This document shows positions 34,573 to 42,198 of a stretch of 64,000 bases of DNA, piece after piece; position 1 is the first letter of the stretch, and the number at the start of each line of letters is the position of its first letter. This stretch comes from JAPOXR01 sp965219635 (GTDB lineage Bacteria > Pseudomonadota > Alphaproteobacteria > Rhodobacterales > Rhodobacteraceae), in contig OZ244783.1 in NCBI GenBank assembly GCA_965219635.1, positions 1,488,001 to 1,552,000 on the forward strand, read 5' to 3'. Both the position numbers and the translations under genes were made by a program. A model generated the notes under the pieces. The model was not told the DNA's origin. It did not search any database and saw only the letters and a list, made by a program, of their open reading frames with translations.

Positions 34573-35787
34573 TTGAGCCAATCGAAGACCGCATCAACCG
34601 ACTTTGAACGTACCAGAGGATTCTTCAATCTGCCCTCCGGGCTGACCTATCTGGACGGCAACTCACTTGGCCCTCCCCCGAAAAACCTCCCTGCAAGCCT
34701 GGATGGTGTGCTCAATCAGGAATGGGGAGAGCTGCTAATCGGTGCATGGAGGAATGCAGGCTGGATGGACAAACCGCTCTGCGTTGGCGATCAGATCGGA
34801 TCATTGATCGGCGCCCCCCAAGGCACAGTTGTTACCGGCGATACGCTATCCGTGAAGGTCTATCAGGCGCTTGGCGCTGCGCTTCGGTTAAACCCCACGC
34901 GACCCGTCATCTTGACGGATAGCGGGAACTTTCCGTCCGATCTCTACATGGCTCAGGGCCTCATAGACACGATGGGAAACAGCCATCGGCTCAAGATTGT
35001 CGAGCCAGAACAGGTTGCCAACGAAATCGGCAGCGATATTGCCGTTCTGCTGTTGACGGAAGTCGATTACCGGACCGGCAGGCGTCATGACATGAGCAAA
35101 CTGACCCGCACAGCGCAGGAGCACGGTGCACTGACCGTCTGGGATCTTGCCCACTCGGTTGGCGCCATCAATGTGAATGTCGCAGCCGCCCAGGCAGATT
35201 TTGCGGTTGGCTGCACATACAAATATCTGAACGGAGGACCCGGCGCACCCGCCTTCATCTATGTCGCCGAGCACATCGCCGAGTCCGTTTCGTCACCGCT
35301 GAGCGGTTGGTTGGGACACGCGGCGCCCTTTGATTTCGAACTGGCATATCGGGCCAGCCCCGGGATCGGACGAATGCGCGTGGGCACCCCTCCGATCATC
35401 GGACTGGCAGTTCTTGAGACGGCACTTGAAGTTTGGAAGATCGCATCGATCAACGATGTTGCGGCGCGGTCGGTGGAACTGTCCCAGTCCTTTATCAAGG
35501 AAGTTGAGCTTAATTGCCCTGAGCTTGAACTGGCTTCACCAAGAGATCCCGAACAAAGAGGAAGCCATGTCTCGTTCCGGCACCCTGAGGGTTATGCGAT
35601 CATGCAACATCTCATCGAAAACCATGTTGTGGGCGATTTTCGCGATCCTGACATCATCCGATTTGGAATTGCGCCGCTCTACAACACGGAGTCGTGCATC
35701 ATGAACGCTGTAGAAGGTCTCAAGAGGGCGATTGCGAACCGGCCGTGGGAGTCCGGAAAGTACAAGGTCAGGGCAGCAGTAACCTGA
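34573..35787 (+). CDS. kynU: Kynureninase
   Basis: 404 residues of a fold-type I PLP enzyme that cleaves kynurenine to anthranilate and alanine. Motifs: YLDGNSLGPPPK near the N-terminus, the Asp/His region LTVWDLAHSVGAINVNV, the PLP-Lys site VGCTYKYLNGGPGAPAF, the FELAYRASPGIGRMRVGTPP segment and the C-terminal SHVSFRHPEGYAIMQHL. The start is TTG at 34573; no in-frame ATG gives a complete N-terminus, and GCGGGG lies upstream. The other genes of tryptophan breakdown (kynA, kynB) are not in the window. It is convergent with tRNA-Thr. Confidence 0.93.
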   Translation: MSQSKTASTDFERTRGFFNLPSGLTYLDGNSLGPPPKNLPASLDGVLNQEWGELLIGAWRNAGWMDKPLCVGDQIGSLIGAPQGTVVTGDTLSVKVYQALGAALRLNPTRPVILTDSGNFPSDLYMAQGLIDTMGNSHRLKIVEPEQVANEIGSDIAVLLLTEVDYRTGRRHDMSKLTRTAQEHGALTVWDLAHSVGAINVNVAAAQADFAVGCTYKYLNGGPGAPAFIYVAEHIAESVSSPLSGWLGHAAPFDFELAYRASPGIGRMRVGTPPIIGLAVLETALEVWKIASINDVAARSVELSQSFIKEVELNCPELELASPRDPEQRGSHVSFRHPEGYAIMQHLIENHVVGDFRDPDIIRFGIAPLYNTESCIMNAVEGLKRAIANRPWESGKYKVRAAVT

Positions 35788-35857
35788 CATCCGGTTTCTG
35801 CCAGTGGAACATGCAGAACAATCTCGTGCATCAAGCCGAAAGACTGCTGCCGGTTGG

Positions 35858-35930
35858 TGCCCCCAGAGAGACTCGAACTCCCGACCCCCTGATTACAAAT
35901 CAGATGCTCTACCGGCTGAGCTATGAGGGC
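35858..35930 (-). tRNA. tRNA-Thr (anticodon TGT)
   Basis: A 73-nt cloverleaf on the minus strand: acceptor GCCCTCA/TGGGGGC with discriminator A, D-arm AGCTCAGCCGGTAGAGC, anticodon arm TCTGA-TTTGTAA-TCAGG with TGT (reads ACA), T-arm with TTCGAGT. CCA is not encoded. An IS3-family element begins 71 bases upstream of its 5' end, and the accessory block lies beyond. Confidence 0.95.
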
Positions 35931-36060
35931 ATACGCAGCCAATTAGGAAATCGGGGCTGCCTTTGCAACCTTGCTGTCAAGCGACCTGGAACGCTCAGAA
36001 GTGGTCGGGCAAATTCGGACAGTCTGCTAAGTTAGCTTTTCGGCGGACAGGAGACTGGCC

Positions 36061-36360
36061 ATGAAGAGACGGAAGTTCACAGCGGAATTCAAGCGTAAGG
36101 TCGCTTGGGAAGCTGCGCGAGGTGACGAGACGGTGCGCACGATTTCGTCGCGGTATGGCATTCACCCGAACCAGGTGAGCAAGTGGAAGACGGAGGCCTA
36201 TGAAGGCCTATTGGATGTCTTCGCCCCTGGAGGTGTGAAGCCGCGGGACAACGGCTCAGAGCAGCTGGTCGAGCGCCTGTATGCGAGGATCGGCCAACTG
36301 ACAGTTGAGAGGGATTTTTTTTCGAAGGGTTTGGAGAGCTTGGGCGGCAGGACCAGGTAA
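36061..36360 (+). CDS. IS3-family transposase OrfA (helix-turn-helix protein)
   Basis: 99 residues. It has the IS3 OrfA pattern: KRRKFTAEFKRKVAWEAARG, then the helix-turn-helix TVRTISSRYGIHPNQVSKWK and a leucine-zipper-like tail (EQLVERLYARIGQLTVERDFF). It binds the terminal repeats. Translation can slip at a run of eight T (36315-36322) into the -1 frame, giving OrfAB; in that frame the sequence continues open through LGRQDQVKLIRADRSM into OrfB. Confidence 0.92.
   Translation: MKRRKFTAEFKRKVAWEAARGDETVRTISSRYGIHPNQVSKWKTEAYEGLLDVFAPGGVKPRDNGSEQLVERLYARIGQLTVERDFFSKGLESLGGRTR
36315..36322 (+). promoter_or_regulatory. Probable -1 frameshift site in the transposase (run of eight T)
   Basis: OrfA is in the frame of 36061 and OrfB in the -1 frame. 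The -1 frame is open from the T-run onward and continues without a stop into the OrfB start at 36384. U UUU UUU heptamers allow slippage; most IS3 elements use A-rich heptamers instead. Confidence 0.65.
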
Positions 36361-36383
36361 AGCTGATCCGAGCGGACCGATCC

Positions 36384-37199
36384 ATGACCTTGGCACGCAA
36401 ATGTGCGGCGACAGGATTGAGCCGTTCGTCGCTGTACTACACGCCGAAACCTGTAGACGGGCGAATATTGATGCTGCGGCGCCTGATGGATCAACTGTAT
36501 ATGGATTTCCCGTATTACGGAACGCGTCGGGTGAGCCTGCACCTTCGCCGCCAAGGTCACGAGGTCGGCCGGGATATGGCACGCAGCCTGATGGCGGCGG
36601 TGAACTGGCGGACGGTTCATCCGGGCCCGCGGACCTCGAAGCCGCAGCCCGGCCACCGGATCTACCCCTATCTCCTTGATGGTCTTGAACAAATCTTGCC
36701 AGGAGAGGTGATTTGCGCCGACATCACCTACATTCCGGTGCGGGGAGGGTTCCTGTATCTGGTGGCGATCATGGATTGGTCGAGCCGCTTTGTGTTGGCC
36801 TGGGAAGTTGACAACACAATGGAGGTTGGTTTCTGCGTGAGCGCACTCGAGGAGGCGCTGGAGCGCTATGGAACGCCTCTCATTTCGAACACAGACCAGG
36901 GCAGCCAGTTCACGAGTGAGACCTGGCTATCGGTCTTGAGAGAAGCGGGTACCCGGATCAGCATGGACGGGCGAGGGCGGTGGATCGACAACCGGTTCAT
37001 TGAGCGGCTGTGGCGATCCTTGAAGTATGAGGCTGTCTATTTGAACGAATTGTGCGGTGGCCACCATGCACGCCGGGTGATCGCCACCTGGTTGGCCCAT
37101 TACAATCACGGACGCCCCCACTTGGCGTTGAAGGGGCGTACTCCGGCGGAAGTCTACTTTGCTGCGAAGTACAGACAACCGAAGCGGGAGGCAGCGTGA
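36384..37199 (+). CDS. IS3-family transposase OrfB (DDE integrase core)
   Basis: 271 residues with the HTH_21 segment (LARKCAATGLSRSSLYYTPK) and an rve catalytic core. The three acidic residues are visible in CADITYIPV, ISNTDQGSQFTS and DNRFIERLWRSLKYE. It joins and cleaves the element ends when made as OrfAB by frameshifting. The ATG at 36384 is the first in frame; the -1 frame is open upstream as far as the T-run, consistent with fusion. The copy seems undamaged. Confidence 0.92.
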   Translation: MTLARKCAATGLSRSSLYYTPKPVDGRILMLRRLMDQLYMDFPYYGTRRVSLHLRRQGHEVGRDMARSLMAAVNWRTVHPGPRTSKPQPGHRIYPYLLDGLEQILPGEVICADITYIPVRGGFLYLVAIMDWSSRFVLAWEVDNTMEVGFCVSALEEALERYGTPLISNTDQGSQFTSETWLSVLREAGTRISMDGRGRWIDNRFIERLWRSLKYEAVYLNELCGGHHARRVIATWLAHYNHGRPHLALKGRTPAEVYFAAKYRQPKREAA

Positions 37200-37494
37200 A
37201 CTCTGCCCCGCTCCGCACTCCGCTCTCTACGCTCCCTGCATGCGGAGCGGGGCGCCCCCAGCCCAGGGGGTGGATTGACCATCCCCCCGAAACAGGCGTA
37301 GAGACAGCATCACAGAGGGCATTCTTTCACTTGAAAGCTAACTTAGTTCTGCCCTCAAACTGTCCAGTCGAACCCGACCACCTCACTCTATCCTGCGTCA
37401 TCGCGAGGAACCCGGACAGACTCCCTTTGGAAGAGATTTGGGATCCTGGCCCGGGAGTTGATCGGAAGTTCATGTCTAGGTAGAGAATCCGGTC

Positions 37495-37707
37495 ATGGAT
37501 TGGCTGGTCTATCTTGGAACCGCGGTTTGCCTTGCAGGAATTGGCGGTGTGGTGTTTTGCCTGTTGCGCGCATTGCAAGTACAAAAGAGTTCGCCTGACG
37601 ATGCTGAAATCAGGAGAAGGCTCCAACTGCTGATCCCCGTAAATTACGGATCCGTCTTGGGCGCAATCCTTGGCCTGTTTCTCGTCGTCCTTGGACTGCT
37701 GTTCTGA
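37495..37707 (+). CDS. Small two-helix membrane protein, unknown function
   Basis: 70 residues: an N-terminal membrane helix (WLVYLGTAVCLAGIGGVVFCLL), a short charged middle (SSPDDAEIRRRLQLLIPV) and a C-terminal helix (GSVLGAILGLFLVVLGLLF). The strong hydrophobic periodicity makes a real protein likely, although no named domain is recognised. It lies just outside the right end of the insertion element and is convergent with the alpha/beta hydrolase (10-base gap). Confidence 0.65.
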   Translation: MDWLVYLGTAVCLAGIGGVVFCLLRALQVQKSSPDDAEIRRRLQLLIPVNYGSVLGAILGLFLVVLGLLF

Positions 37708-37717
37708 CGTGCTGTCG

Positions 37718-38470
37718 TCAATCCTGTTCAGGCAGGATTGAGTCAATCGATTGCTGGATCAAATTGAGGCAGGCCGGGCTTGAGAACCTGTGGTCAGCCC
37801 CCTTGACCATTGTCAGCCGCATGTCCGAGCCATCCGCATGGCCAAGCAATCTGACAGCCAATCCAGGGTCCACTTCACTGTCATCCGTGCCGTGCAGTAA
37901 CCGGACCGGACAATTCAGTTCCAGCGGCTGGTCCATGACGAAGTTGGCTGGACCATCCTCAATCAGCTTCCGGGTGATGACGGTGGGTTCGTCCGAATAG
38001 TCGCTGGGAATACTGACACGCCCATCCCGCATCAGCTCATCCAGTTCTCCCCTGCCTGCAATTTCTCCCTCGAGATCAGAAGTGAAGTCCGGTGCCGCTG
38101 CTATCCCAACCAGCCCTGCAACCCTGTCCGGGAACCGCCTTGCCAACAGCAGCGCGATCCATCCCCCCATGGACGAGCCGACAAGTATTTGAGGTTCCTC
38201 TGAAACCCTGTGCAGCACTTCCGCGGCATCGTCCGCCCATTCGCTGATAGAGCCATCGTCAAAAGAACCTGAAGAACGTCCGTGGCCCGTGTAGTCGAAT
38301 CTCAGGAAGGCCCGCCCGCTCTCTATTGCGCACTTCTCCAGAAACAGCGCCTTCGTGCCATCCATGTCCGAACTGAATCCGCCCAGGAAGACAACGCCGG
38401 GCTGCCGACCTGCAGTTCTAACATACGCAATGGTTCTGCCAGCGCTGATCTCAAGAAAGTTGGGATCCAT
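37718..38470 (-). CDS. Alpha/beta hydrolase (ABHD10-like serine esterase/thioesterase)
   Basis: 250 residues. The nucleophile elbow is LVGSSMGGWIALLLA; the acid lies in LLHGTDDSEVDPG and the His in KGADHRFSSP. The N-terminal VVFLGGFSSDMDGTKA and RFDYTGHGRSSG form the oxyanion region. The pattern fits the ABHD10-like branch common in alphaproteobacteria. Cytoplasmic, no signal peptide. Natural substrate unknown. It stands alone between the small membrane protein and the A+T-rich cassette. Confidence 0.85.
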   Translation of the reverse strand: MDPNFLEISAGRTIAYVRTAGRQPGVVFLGGFSSDMDGTKALFLEKCAIESGRAFLRFDYTGHGRSSGSFDDGSISEWADDAAEVLHRVSEEPQILVGSSMGGWIALLLARRFPDRVAGLVGIAAAPDFTSDLEGEIAGRGELDELMRDGRVSIPSDYSDEPTVITRKLIEDGPANFVMDQPLELNCPVRLLHGTDDSEVDPGLAVRLLGHADGSDMRLTMVKGADHRFSSPACLNLIQQSIDSILPEQD

Positions 38471-38535
38471 CAGATCTCCTCTGATTAGGTCAACTCCACA
38501 GAAGCGTTAACCTCACAACTTGTCGAATCAACTGG

Positions 38536-38844
38536 GTGACCTGTATTGCGAATTCTCTTCAACTCTGTATCCTCTGCTGCAAACAAATTCGGAACCCTCA
38601 GGCCCTCCTCATGCCACAGATGGCAGGTTCAACAACGACAGACAGCATGAATTCCCCACCAGGTCTACAGCCAAGAACTCCAGCAGAATCTGCTTCCTCA
38701 GTATACTTGTTCAACCGTCTATACTCCCAGTCTCAATTGGTGCCAATTGCAACTAACCCCCCAAGTACCCACTTATGCACCAGCATGGACCTCACCACTC
38801 ACAGCGCCACGTCTAACTGCCACGGCTACGGGTTAGAGTCATGA
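38536..38844 (+). CDS. Possible first ORF of the A+T-rich cassette (unknown)
   Basis: A 102-codon frame from GTG 38536 (or ATG 38614) ends with TGA that overlaps the ATG of the next gene (ATGA, 38841-38844), a usual sign of translational coupling. The product is rich in Ser, Thr and Pro and has no recognised domain or good ribosome site. It could be a genuine small leader gene or a chance frame in a 370-base upstream region; otherwise I see nothing between 38471 and 38840. Confidence 0.3.
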   Translation: MTCIANSLQLCILCCKQIRNPQALLMPQMAGSTTTDSMNSPPGLQPRTPAESASSVYLFNRLYSQSQLVPIATNPPSTHLCTSMDLTTHSATSNCHGYGLES

Positions 38845-39536
38845 ATGCCCAACTGCACAGGTGTGACCTCCGCTACGAAGTTGCATTTCAACGTCCCGCC
38901 TTCGATCACTTGGCCTCATTTGCACAAATTATTGGACCAATCTATGACGCGCTCAGCCCTGAACTTGATATTCCACCTGAGGCGCTGAAAGTAGAAACCG
39001 GCAACTCCATTGACACTGCCCTTGTCGCACTGACACTACCCTCCAACCTTATCGAATTCCAAGTAAGACTTGATGGATATAGGGCCACAATGCTTGATCG
39101 TCGATCCACAGATAGCATTGAACAAGCTCAGCGCCAAGCAAGACTCTTTGAAACCTCCGTGCATCAATTTTTGCCAAATTGCAAACTTCAGAGAGCCAGA
39201 CTTGTAATGTCCACGTGGCTAACACTCCACGGTGGCATGAGTCAATTGAAGGGTATTATCAATAACCTGGCAAACCTCCCAAGTTCCTCTGACCCATTTG
39301 CGATCGGGGCAGACCATACACGGTCTATTGTAAAATTTGAATGCTCAAATGCTAATGCCAACTGGATAGTTGGCATTATGCTTGATAAATCCGTTCTCCC
39401 TGATGCTGACTTGTTTTTGGAAGTTGCCGGCGACTACAATTGCGGTCTACAATTTTCCAGCTTTGGTTCCATGAACAACCATTTGACTTCCGTTCAACGC
39501 TCAGTATTGGAAACACTACAACTAGCGATGGAGTAA
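38841..39536 (+). CDS. Unknown protein A of the A+T-rich cassette
   Basis: 231 residues, no recognised domain and no signal peptide or membrane helix. Predicted alternating strands (VALTLPSNLIEFQVRLDGYRAT, SIVKFECSNANANWIVGIML, LFLEVAGDYNCGLQF) and a central helical part suggest a compact alpha/beta protein; the layout reminds me distantly of the TIGR04255 family, but I cannot support that. Codon use is visibly richer in A/T than in the flanking genes (26 G/C in the 60 bases 39241-39300), a sign of transfer. It is followed by two more unknown genes on the same strand. Confidence 0.7.
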   Translation: MNAQLHRCDLRYEVAFQRPAFDHLASFAQIIGPIYDALSPELDIPPEALKVETGNSIDTALVALTLPSNLIEFQVRLDGYRATMLDRRSTDSIEQAQRQARLFETSVHQFLPNCKLQRARLVMSTWLTLHGGMSQLKGIINNLANLPSSSDPFAIGADHTRSIVKFECSNANANWIVGIMLDKSVLPDADLFLEVAGDYNCGLQFSSFGSMNNHLTSVQRSVLETLQLAME

Positions 39537-39647
39537 CCACATACAATGCTCGATGTTCTCGCGCCTTTTTACTCGGCGACTCGCTCATCCCAAGCAGCGG
39601 TGGCAACCACATTAGGCTTGTCACAGTCCAATCCCCAAGGTCGCTCC

Positions 39648-40274
39648 ATGACTAGCTACAACTCCGACAAATGCCTCCGACGCCGCATGGAAGCCAACCC
39701 TAATCGCAGACATTCAACTGGCCCTTGGCATTCTGATCTTACCGGTTGGAAATTGCAACAAGCATGGGTGATTGACATCCCATCTCCTAACTTGCCCGTC
39801 ACTAGGAACCTAATTCCGTCCACCCCCAAGGATGCCGGTGGATTTTCACTTGATACCATTGTTCCTTCTCCAGCCGATGCCCAAGAGATCGAAAATCCAA
39901 GAAGTTTGTTGTGTACCTGGTTAACCGACTCCCTACTGGAGTTGGACGAATGTCCAACCTTAGCGCAGGAGGAAGAATTGGATTTGCCTTCAGATCTTGC
40001 CATTGATAAAACAGCTAGTTTCTTGACAGAGGTTAGCAAATACCCTGTCGAGCAACCAGACGTCTATCCCATGCAGGAAAGCAGTATAGCAATTGACTTT
40101 CGGAATCCTCATCTCCCAATCGGTGTTCTCTTCTTGATTGAACACGATGGAAGTGGAGTTATGTTTTATGGTTCACAAAAGTCGAAAGGCCGTACACAGG
40201 TCAGGGATGCTAGTGACTTACTTGACGAAGGGGGACTTCACGAATTGCAGAGAGCAGGCATTCTCCAATGCTAA
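39648..40274 (+). CDS. Unknown protein B of the A+T-rich cassette
   Basis: About 208 residues from ATG 39648, which has CAAGG seven bases upstream; an in-frame ATG at 39546 would give 242 residues but lacks a ribosome site. The N-terminal third is rich in Pro/Ser/Arg, the middle is acidic (LLELDECPTLAQEEELDLPSD split by few hydrophobics), and the end forms a strand-like core (AIDFRNPHLPIGVLFLIEHDG). No domain is recognised. Its stop overlaps the start of protein C by seven bases, so the two are co-translated. Confidence 0.65.
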   Translation: MTSYNSDKCLRRRMEANPNRRHSTGPWHSDLTGWKLQQAWVIDIPSPNLPVTRNLIPSTPKDAGGFSLDTIVPSPADAQEIENPRSLLCTWLTDSLLELDECPTLAQEEELDLPSDLAIDKTASFLTEVSKYPVEQPDVYPMQESSIAIDFRNPHLPIGVLFLIEHDGSGVMFYGSQKSKGRTQVRDASDLLDEGGLHELQRAGILQC

Positions 40275-40741
40275 ACCGGCCTAGCAAAGGCACGGTCGAG
40301 CACATCGCACCCGGTGAGACACTCGGAAGAGACGAACGGTCGGGCACTAAGGCTAAACGGTCGATGCGAAAATTGAACGCCCACGGTAAAGCCAACGCTC
40401 CCGTCGGTAGATTTGTGCCACCCAAACACACGAATGAACTTTCAGTAAATCGAATGGCTATGGCGCCAAAAGACAAGTTAGCTGAGATTGGCGTCACGAA
40501 TGCTGAACTTTCCGGAAAGAGCTTCTGGGGCTGGTATATTTTGTCCACTGAAGACATTATGATAGCCGGATGCACAACGATTGCAACCCCTCTTGATAGC
40601 AATCCCTACCATGCCGATATCATAATTCCTGTATCGTTGGACGATGATGACCGAAGGCACGCCATCACAGAATACGCAAGGCAATTAGCCTATCGTGCTC
40701 AGTTTGTTCCTTGGGGTGATTGGTCAATTGATTTACAATAA
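40268..40741 (+). CDS. Unknown protein C of the A+T-rich cassette
   Basis: 157 residues. The first 55 are basic and low in hydrophobics; the remainder looks like a folded domain with NELSVNRMAMAPKDKLAEIG, FWGWYILSTEDI, PLDSNPYHADIIIP and an aromatic end FVPWGDWSIDL. I have a general memory of an uncharacterised family with the pattern 'LSV.R....P......F.GW......NPYHADI.LP', without known role. Translationally coupled to protein B (ATG inside its last codons). The gene is the last of the set; about 280 A+T-rich bases without features follow before the lysR end. Confidence 0.65.
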   Translation: MLNRPSKGTVEHIAPGETLGRDERSGTKAKRSMRKLNAHGKANAPVGRFVPPKHTNELSVNRMAMAPKDKLAEIGVTNAELSGKSFWGWYILSTEDIMIAGCTTIATPLDSNPYHADIIIPVSLDDDDRRHAITEYARQLAYRAQFVPWGDWSIDLQ

Positions 40742-41022
40742 TATTGGGCATTGAACTTCCTATAGTCGACTGACTACGAGGTAGTGTGACAGCAAAACTT
40801 TAGTGGGATTTTGTGACTGACTGGAATCGGCAGTAGTCAATGGCGTGTATACGGTGATGGTGCAATCGTTGTCATCGGAGAGTCTATTCTTGCTTTGTAT
40901 TGGTTGAAATATTTTTCCATGCTTCATCGCTTTGTCATCTTCTACTTTTTCGTTTGCGAAGTCTATTGTTGTTTGGCACAATCGCAATTGACCAATTTAT
41001 GTGGAGTCTTCCGGATTTCAGT

Positions 41023-41985
41023 TCACCTTTCCAGTTTGCGTGAAATCGAGCGCGAGGCAAAGACATCGGCGTTCACAAAGCCATCTCTTGAACCCCGGAA
41101 TGTCCGGCTCATGAAGTCGCGAAATACCCGTGCCGGGTCAGACAACGTGATGCCCCGGTGCCAGGCAAGGCCCACATCCATTGACGGCACATGATCTACA
41201 ACTGGCCGCAACTCGACCTGCCGGCCTTCCAGCGACCATGGCCGGTATACCATATTGGAAAGAACCGTAACGCCTGTTCCGAGTGCAACCATACTCCGCA
41301 CAGCCTCTACCGACGATGTGGCAAACACGGTTTTCGGCCGGTAACCTGTAGGCTCCCAGTACTTCAGTGCAGTCGTTTGGGCTTCATCGACTGTCAACAT
41401 GACATACGGCTCGCGTGAAATCTCTGCCAGGGTTACCTCATCCCTTGCCGTGAGATGATGGTCTGCACTGACCCAGAGATGCCTTGGAGATTGGGCCAAT
41501 ACCTCCGACTCAATCTCGGCACTGTTCCAGAGGTTTGACACCAGCATTACCGCAAGATCGAGCCTTCCATCCACGAGACGTCTTTCGATCTGGTCCCGCA
41601 GCAATTCCTGCATTCTGATTTCCACGCGCGGAAACGCCCGGTGAAATCGCGACAGAATCTCTGGCAGGAAATAGCCTGCAACGGTGTAGGTCACACCAAC
41701 CACGACCTCGCCTGTGACATCCCGGCCTGAACGGCTAAGCGCTCGTGTCGCCTCTGCGACAGTCGAGGCGATATTGCGCGCATGTTGGAGGAACTGATGC
41801 CCTTCATAGGTCAGCGTGACCCCGCTCGCATGCCGCTCGAAAAGCTGCGTATCGAGGTTTGCTTCCAGTTCCTTGATGGCCGTGCTGATTGCCGACTGCG
41901 AAACGTTCAGGTCTGATGCAGCCAGTGAAATCTTGCCACTGCTGGCCGTCGCAATGAAGTAGCGGATCTGGCGAAGTGAGACCAC
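41023..41985 (-). CDS. LysR-type transcriptional regulator
   Basis: 320 residues. N-terminal winged helix-turn-helix: VSLRQIRYFIATASSGKISLAASDLNVSQSAISTAIKELE with FERHASGVTLT, then a LysR substrate-binding domain (VVVGVTYTVAGYFLPEIL, RLDLAVMLVS, SVEAVRSMVALGTGVTVL). The start is GTG at 41985. It diverges from the TorT-like importer operon, with a T-N11-A palindrome in between, so it most likely controls that operon in response to the imported compound or its product. Confidence 0.9.
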   Translation of the reverse strand: MVSLRQIRYFIATASSGKISLAASDLNVSQSAISTAIKELEANLDTQLFERHASGVTLTYEGHQFLQHARNIASTVAEATRALSRSGRDVTGEVVVGVTYTVAGYFLPEILSRFHRAFPRVEIRMQELLRDQIERRLVDGRLDLAVMLVSNLWNSAEIESEVLAQSPRHLWVSADHHLTARDEVTLAEISREPYVMLTVDEAQTTALKYWEPTGYRPKTVFATSSVEAVRSMVALGTGVTVLSNMVYRPWSLEGRQVELRPVVDHVPSMDVGLAWHRGITLSDPARVFRDFMSRTFRGSRDGFVNADVFASRSISRKLER

Positions 41986-42012
41986 GGATTTTTTGATACC
42001 TGCCTTCGAATT

Positions 42013-42027
42013 ATTGTACTATACAAT
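42013..42027. promoter_or_regulatory. LysR-type operator in the divergent promoter
   Basis: ATTGTACTATACAAT is a perfect 6+6 inverted repeat with a 3-base centre and contains the T-N11-A signature. It lies 28 bases upstream of the lysR GTG and 171 bases upstream of the importer gene. Confidence 0.65.
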
Positions 42028-42198
42028 TGCTCTTGGGGACCTGACAATGGCGCAAGCTTGGCAAGCACCGGCCCATATTGCCTGTCATTGGAGTTGCCGG
42101 AGAATGGTTGCCAGAACATCTTGAAGGGAAGCTTCGGCACAACTGGGCCTATGCCGACCGGATCTTGAATTGACAGGCCAAACGAGGAGGACCGAGAG

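Larger units (their letters stand above)
36001..37381 (+). mobile_element. IS3-family insertion sequence
   Basis: Two overlapping-frame transposase genes are bordered by imperfect inverted repeats. GTGGTCGGG at 36001-36009 matches CCCGACCAC at 37373-37381, and an inner CTAAGTTAGCTTT (36027-36039) matches AAAGCTAACTTAG (37334-37346). I found no matching 3-5 base target duplication at the ends, so the exact borders are approximate. Both reading frames are intact, so it may still be active. It separates tRNA-Thr from the A+T-rich cassette. Confidence 0.85.

Noticed and set aside
36001..37381. Target-site duplication flanking the IS3 element
   Set aside because: The 3-5 bases outside either plausible border do not match; borders are imprecise, so none is claimed.
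37052..37483. 143-codon frame across the right end of the IS element
   Set aside because: It is a shadow of OrfB and of the terminal repeat; the frame has no independent support.
35858..41022. A tRNA-Thr-integrated island with a duplicated att site at the far end
   Set aside because: I found no copy of the tRNA 3' end in the A+T-rich region and no integrase gene; adjacency alone is not enough.
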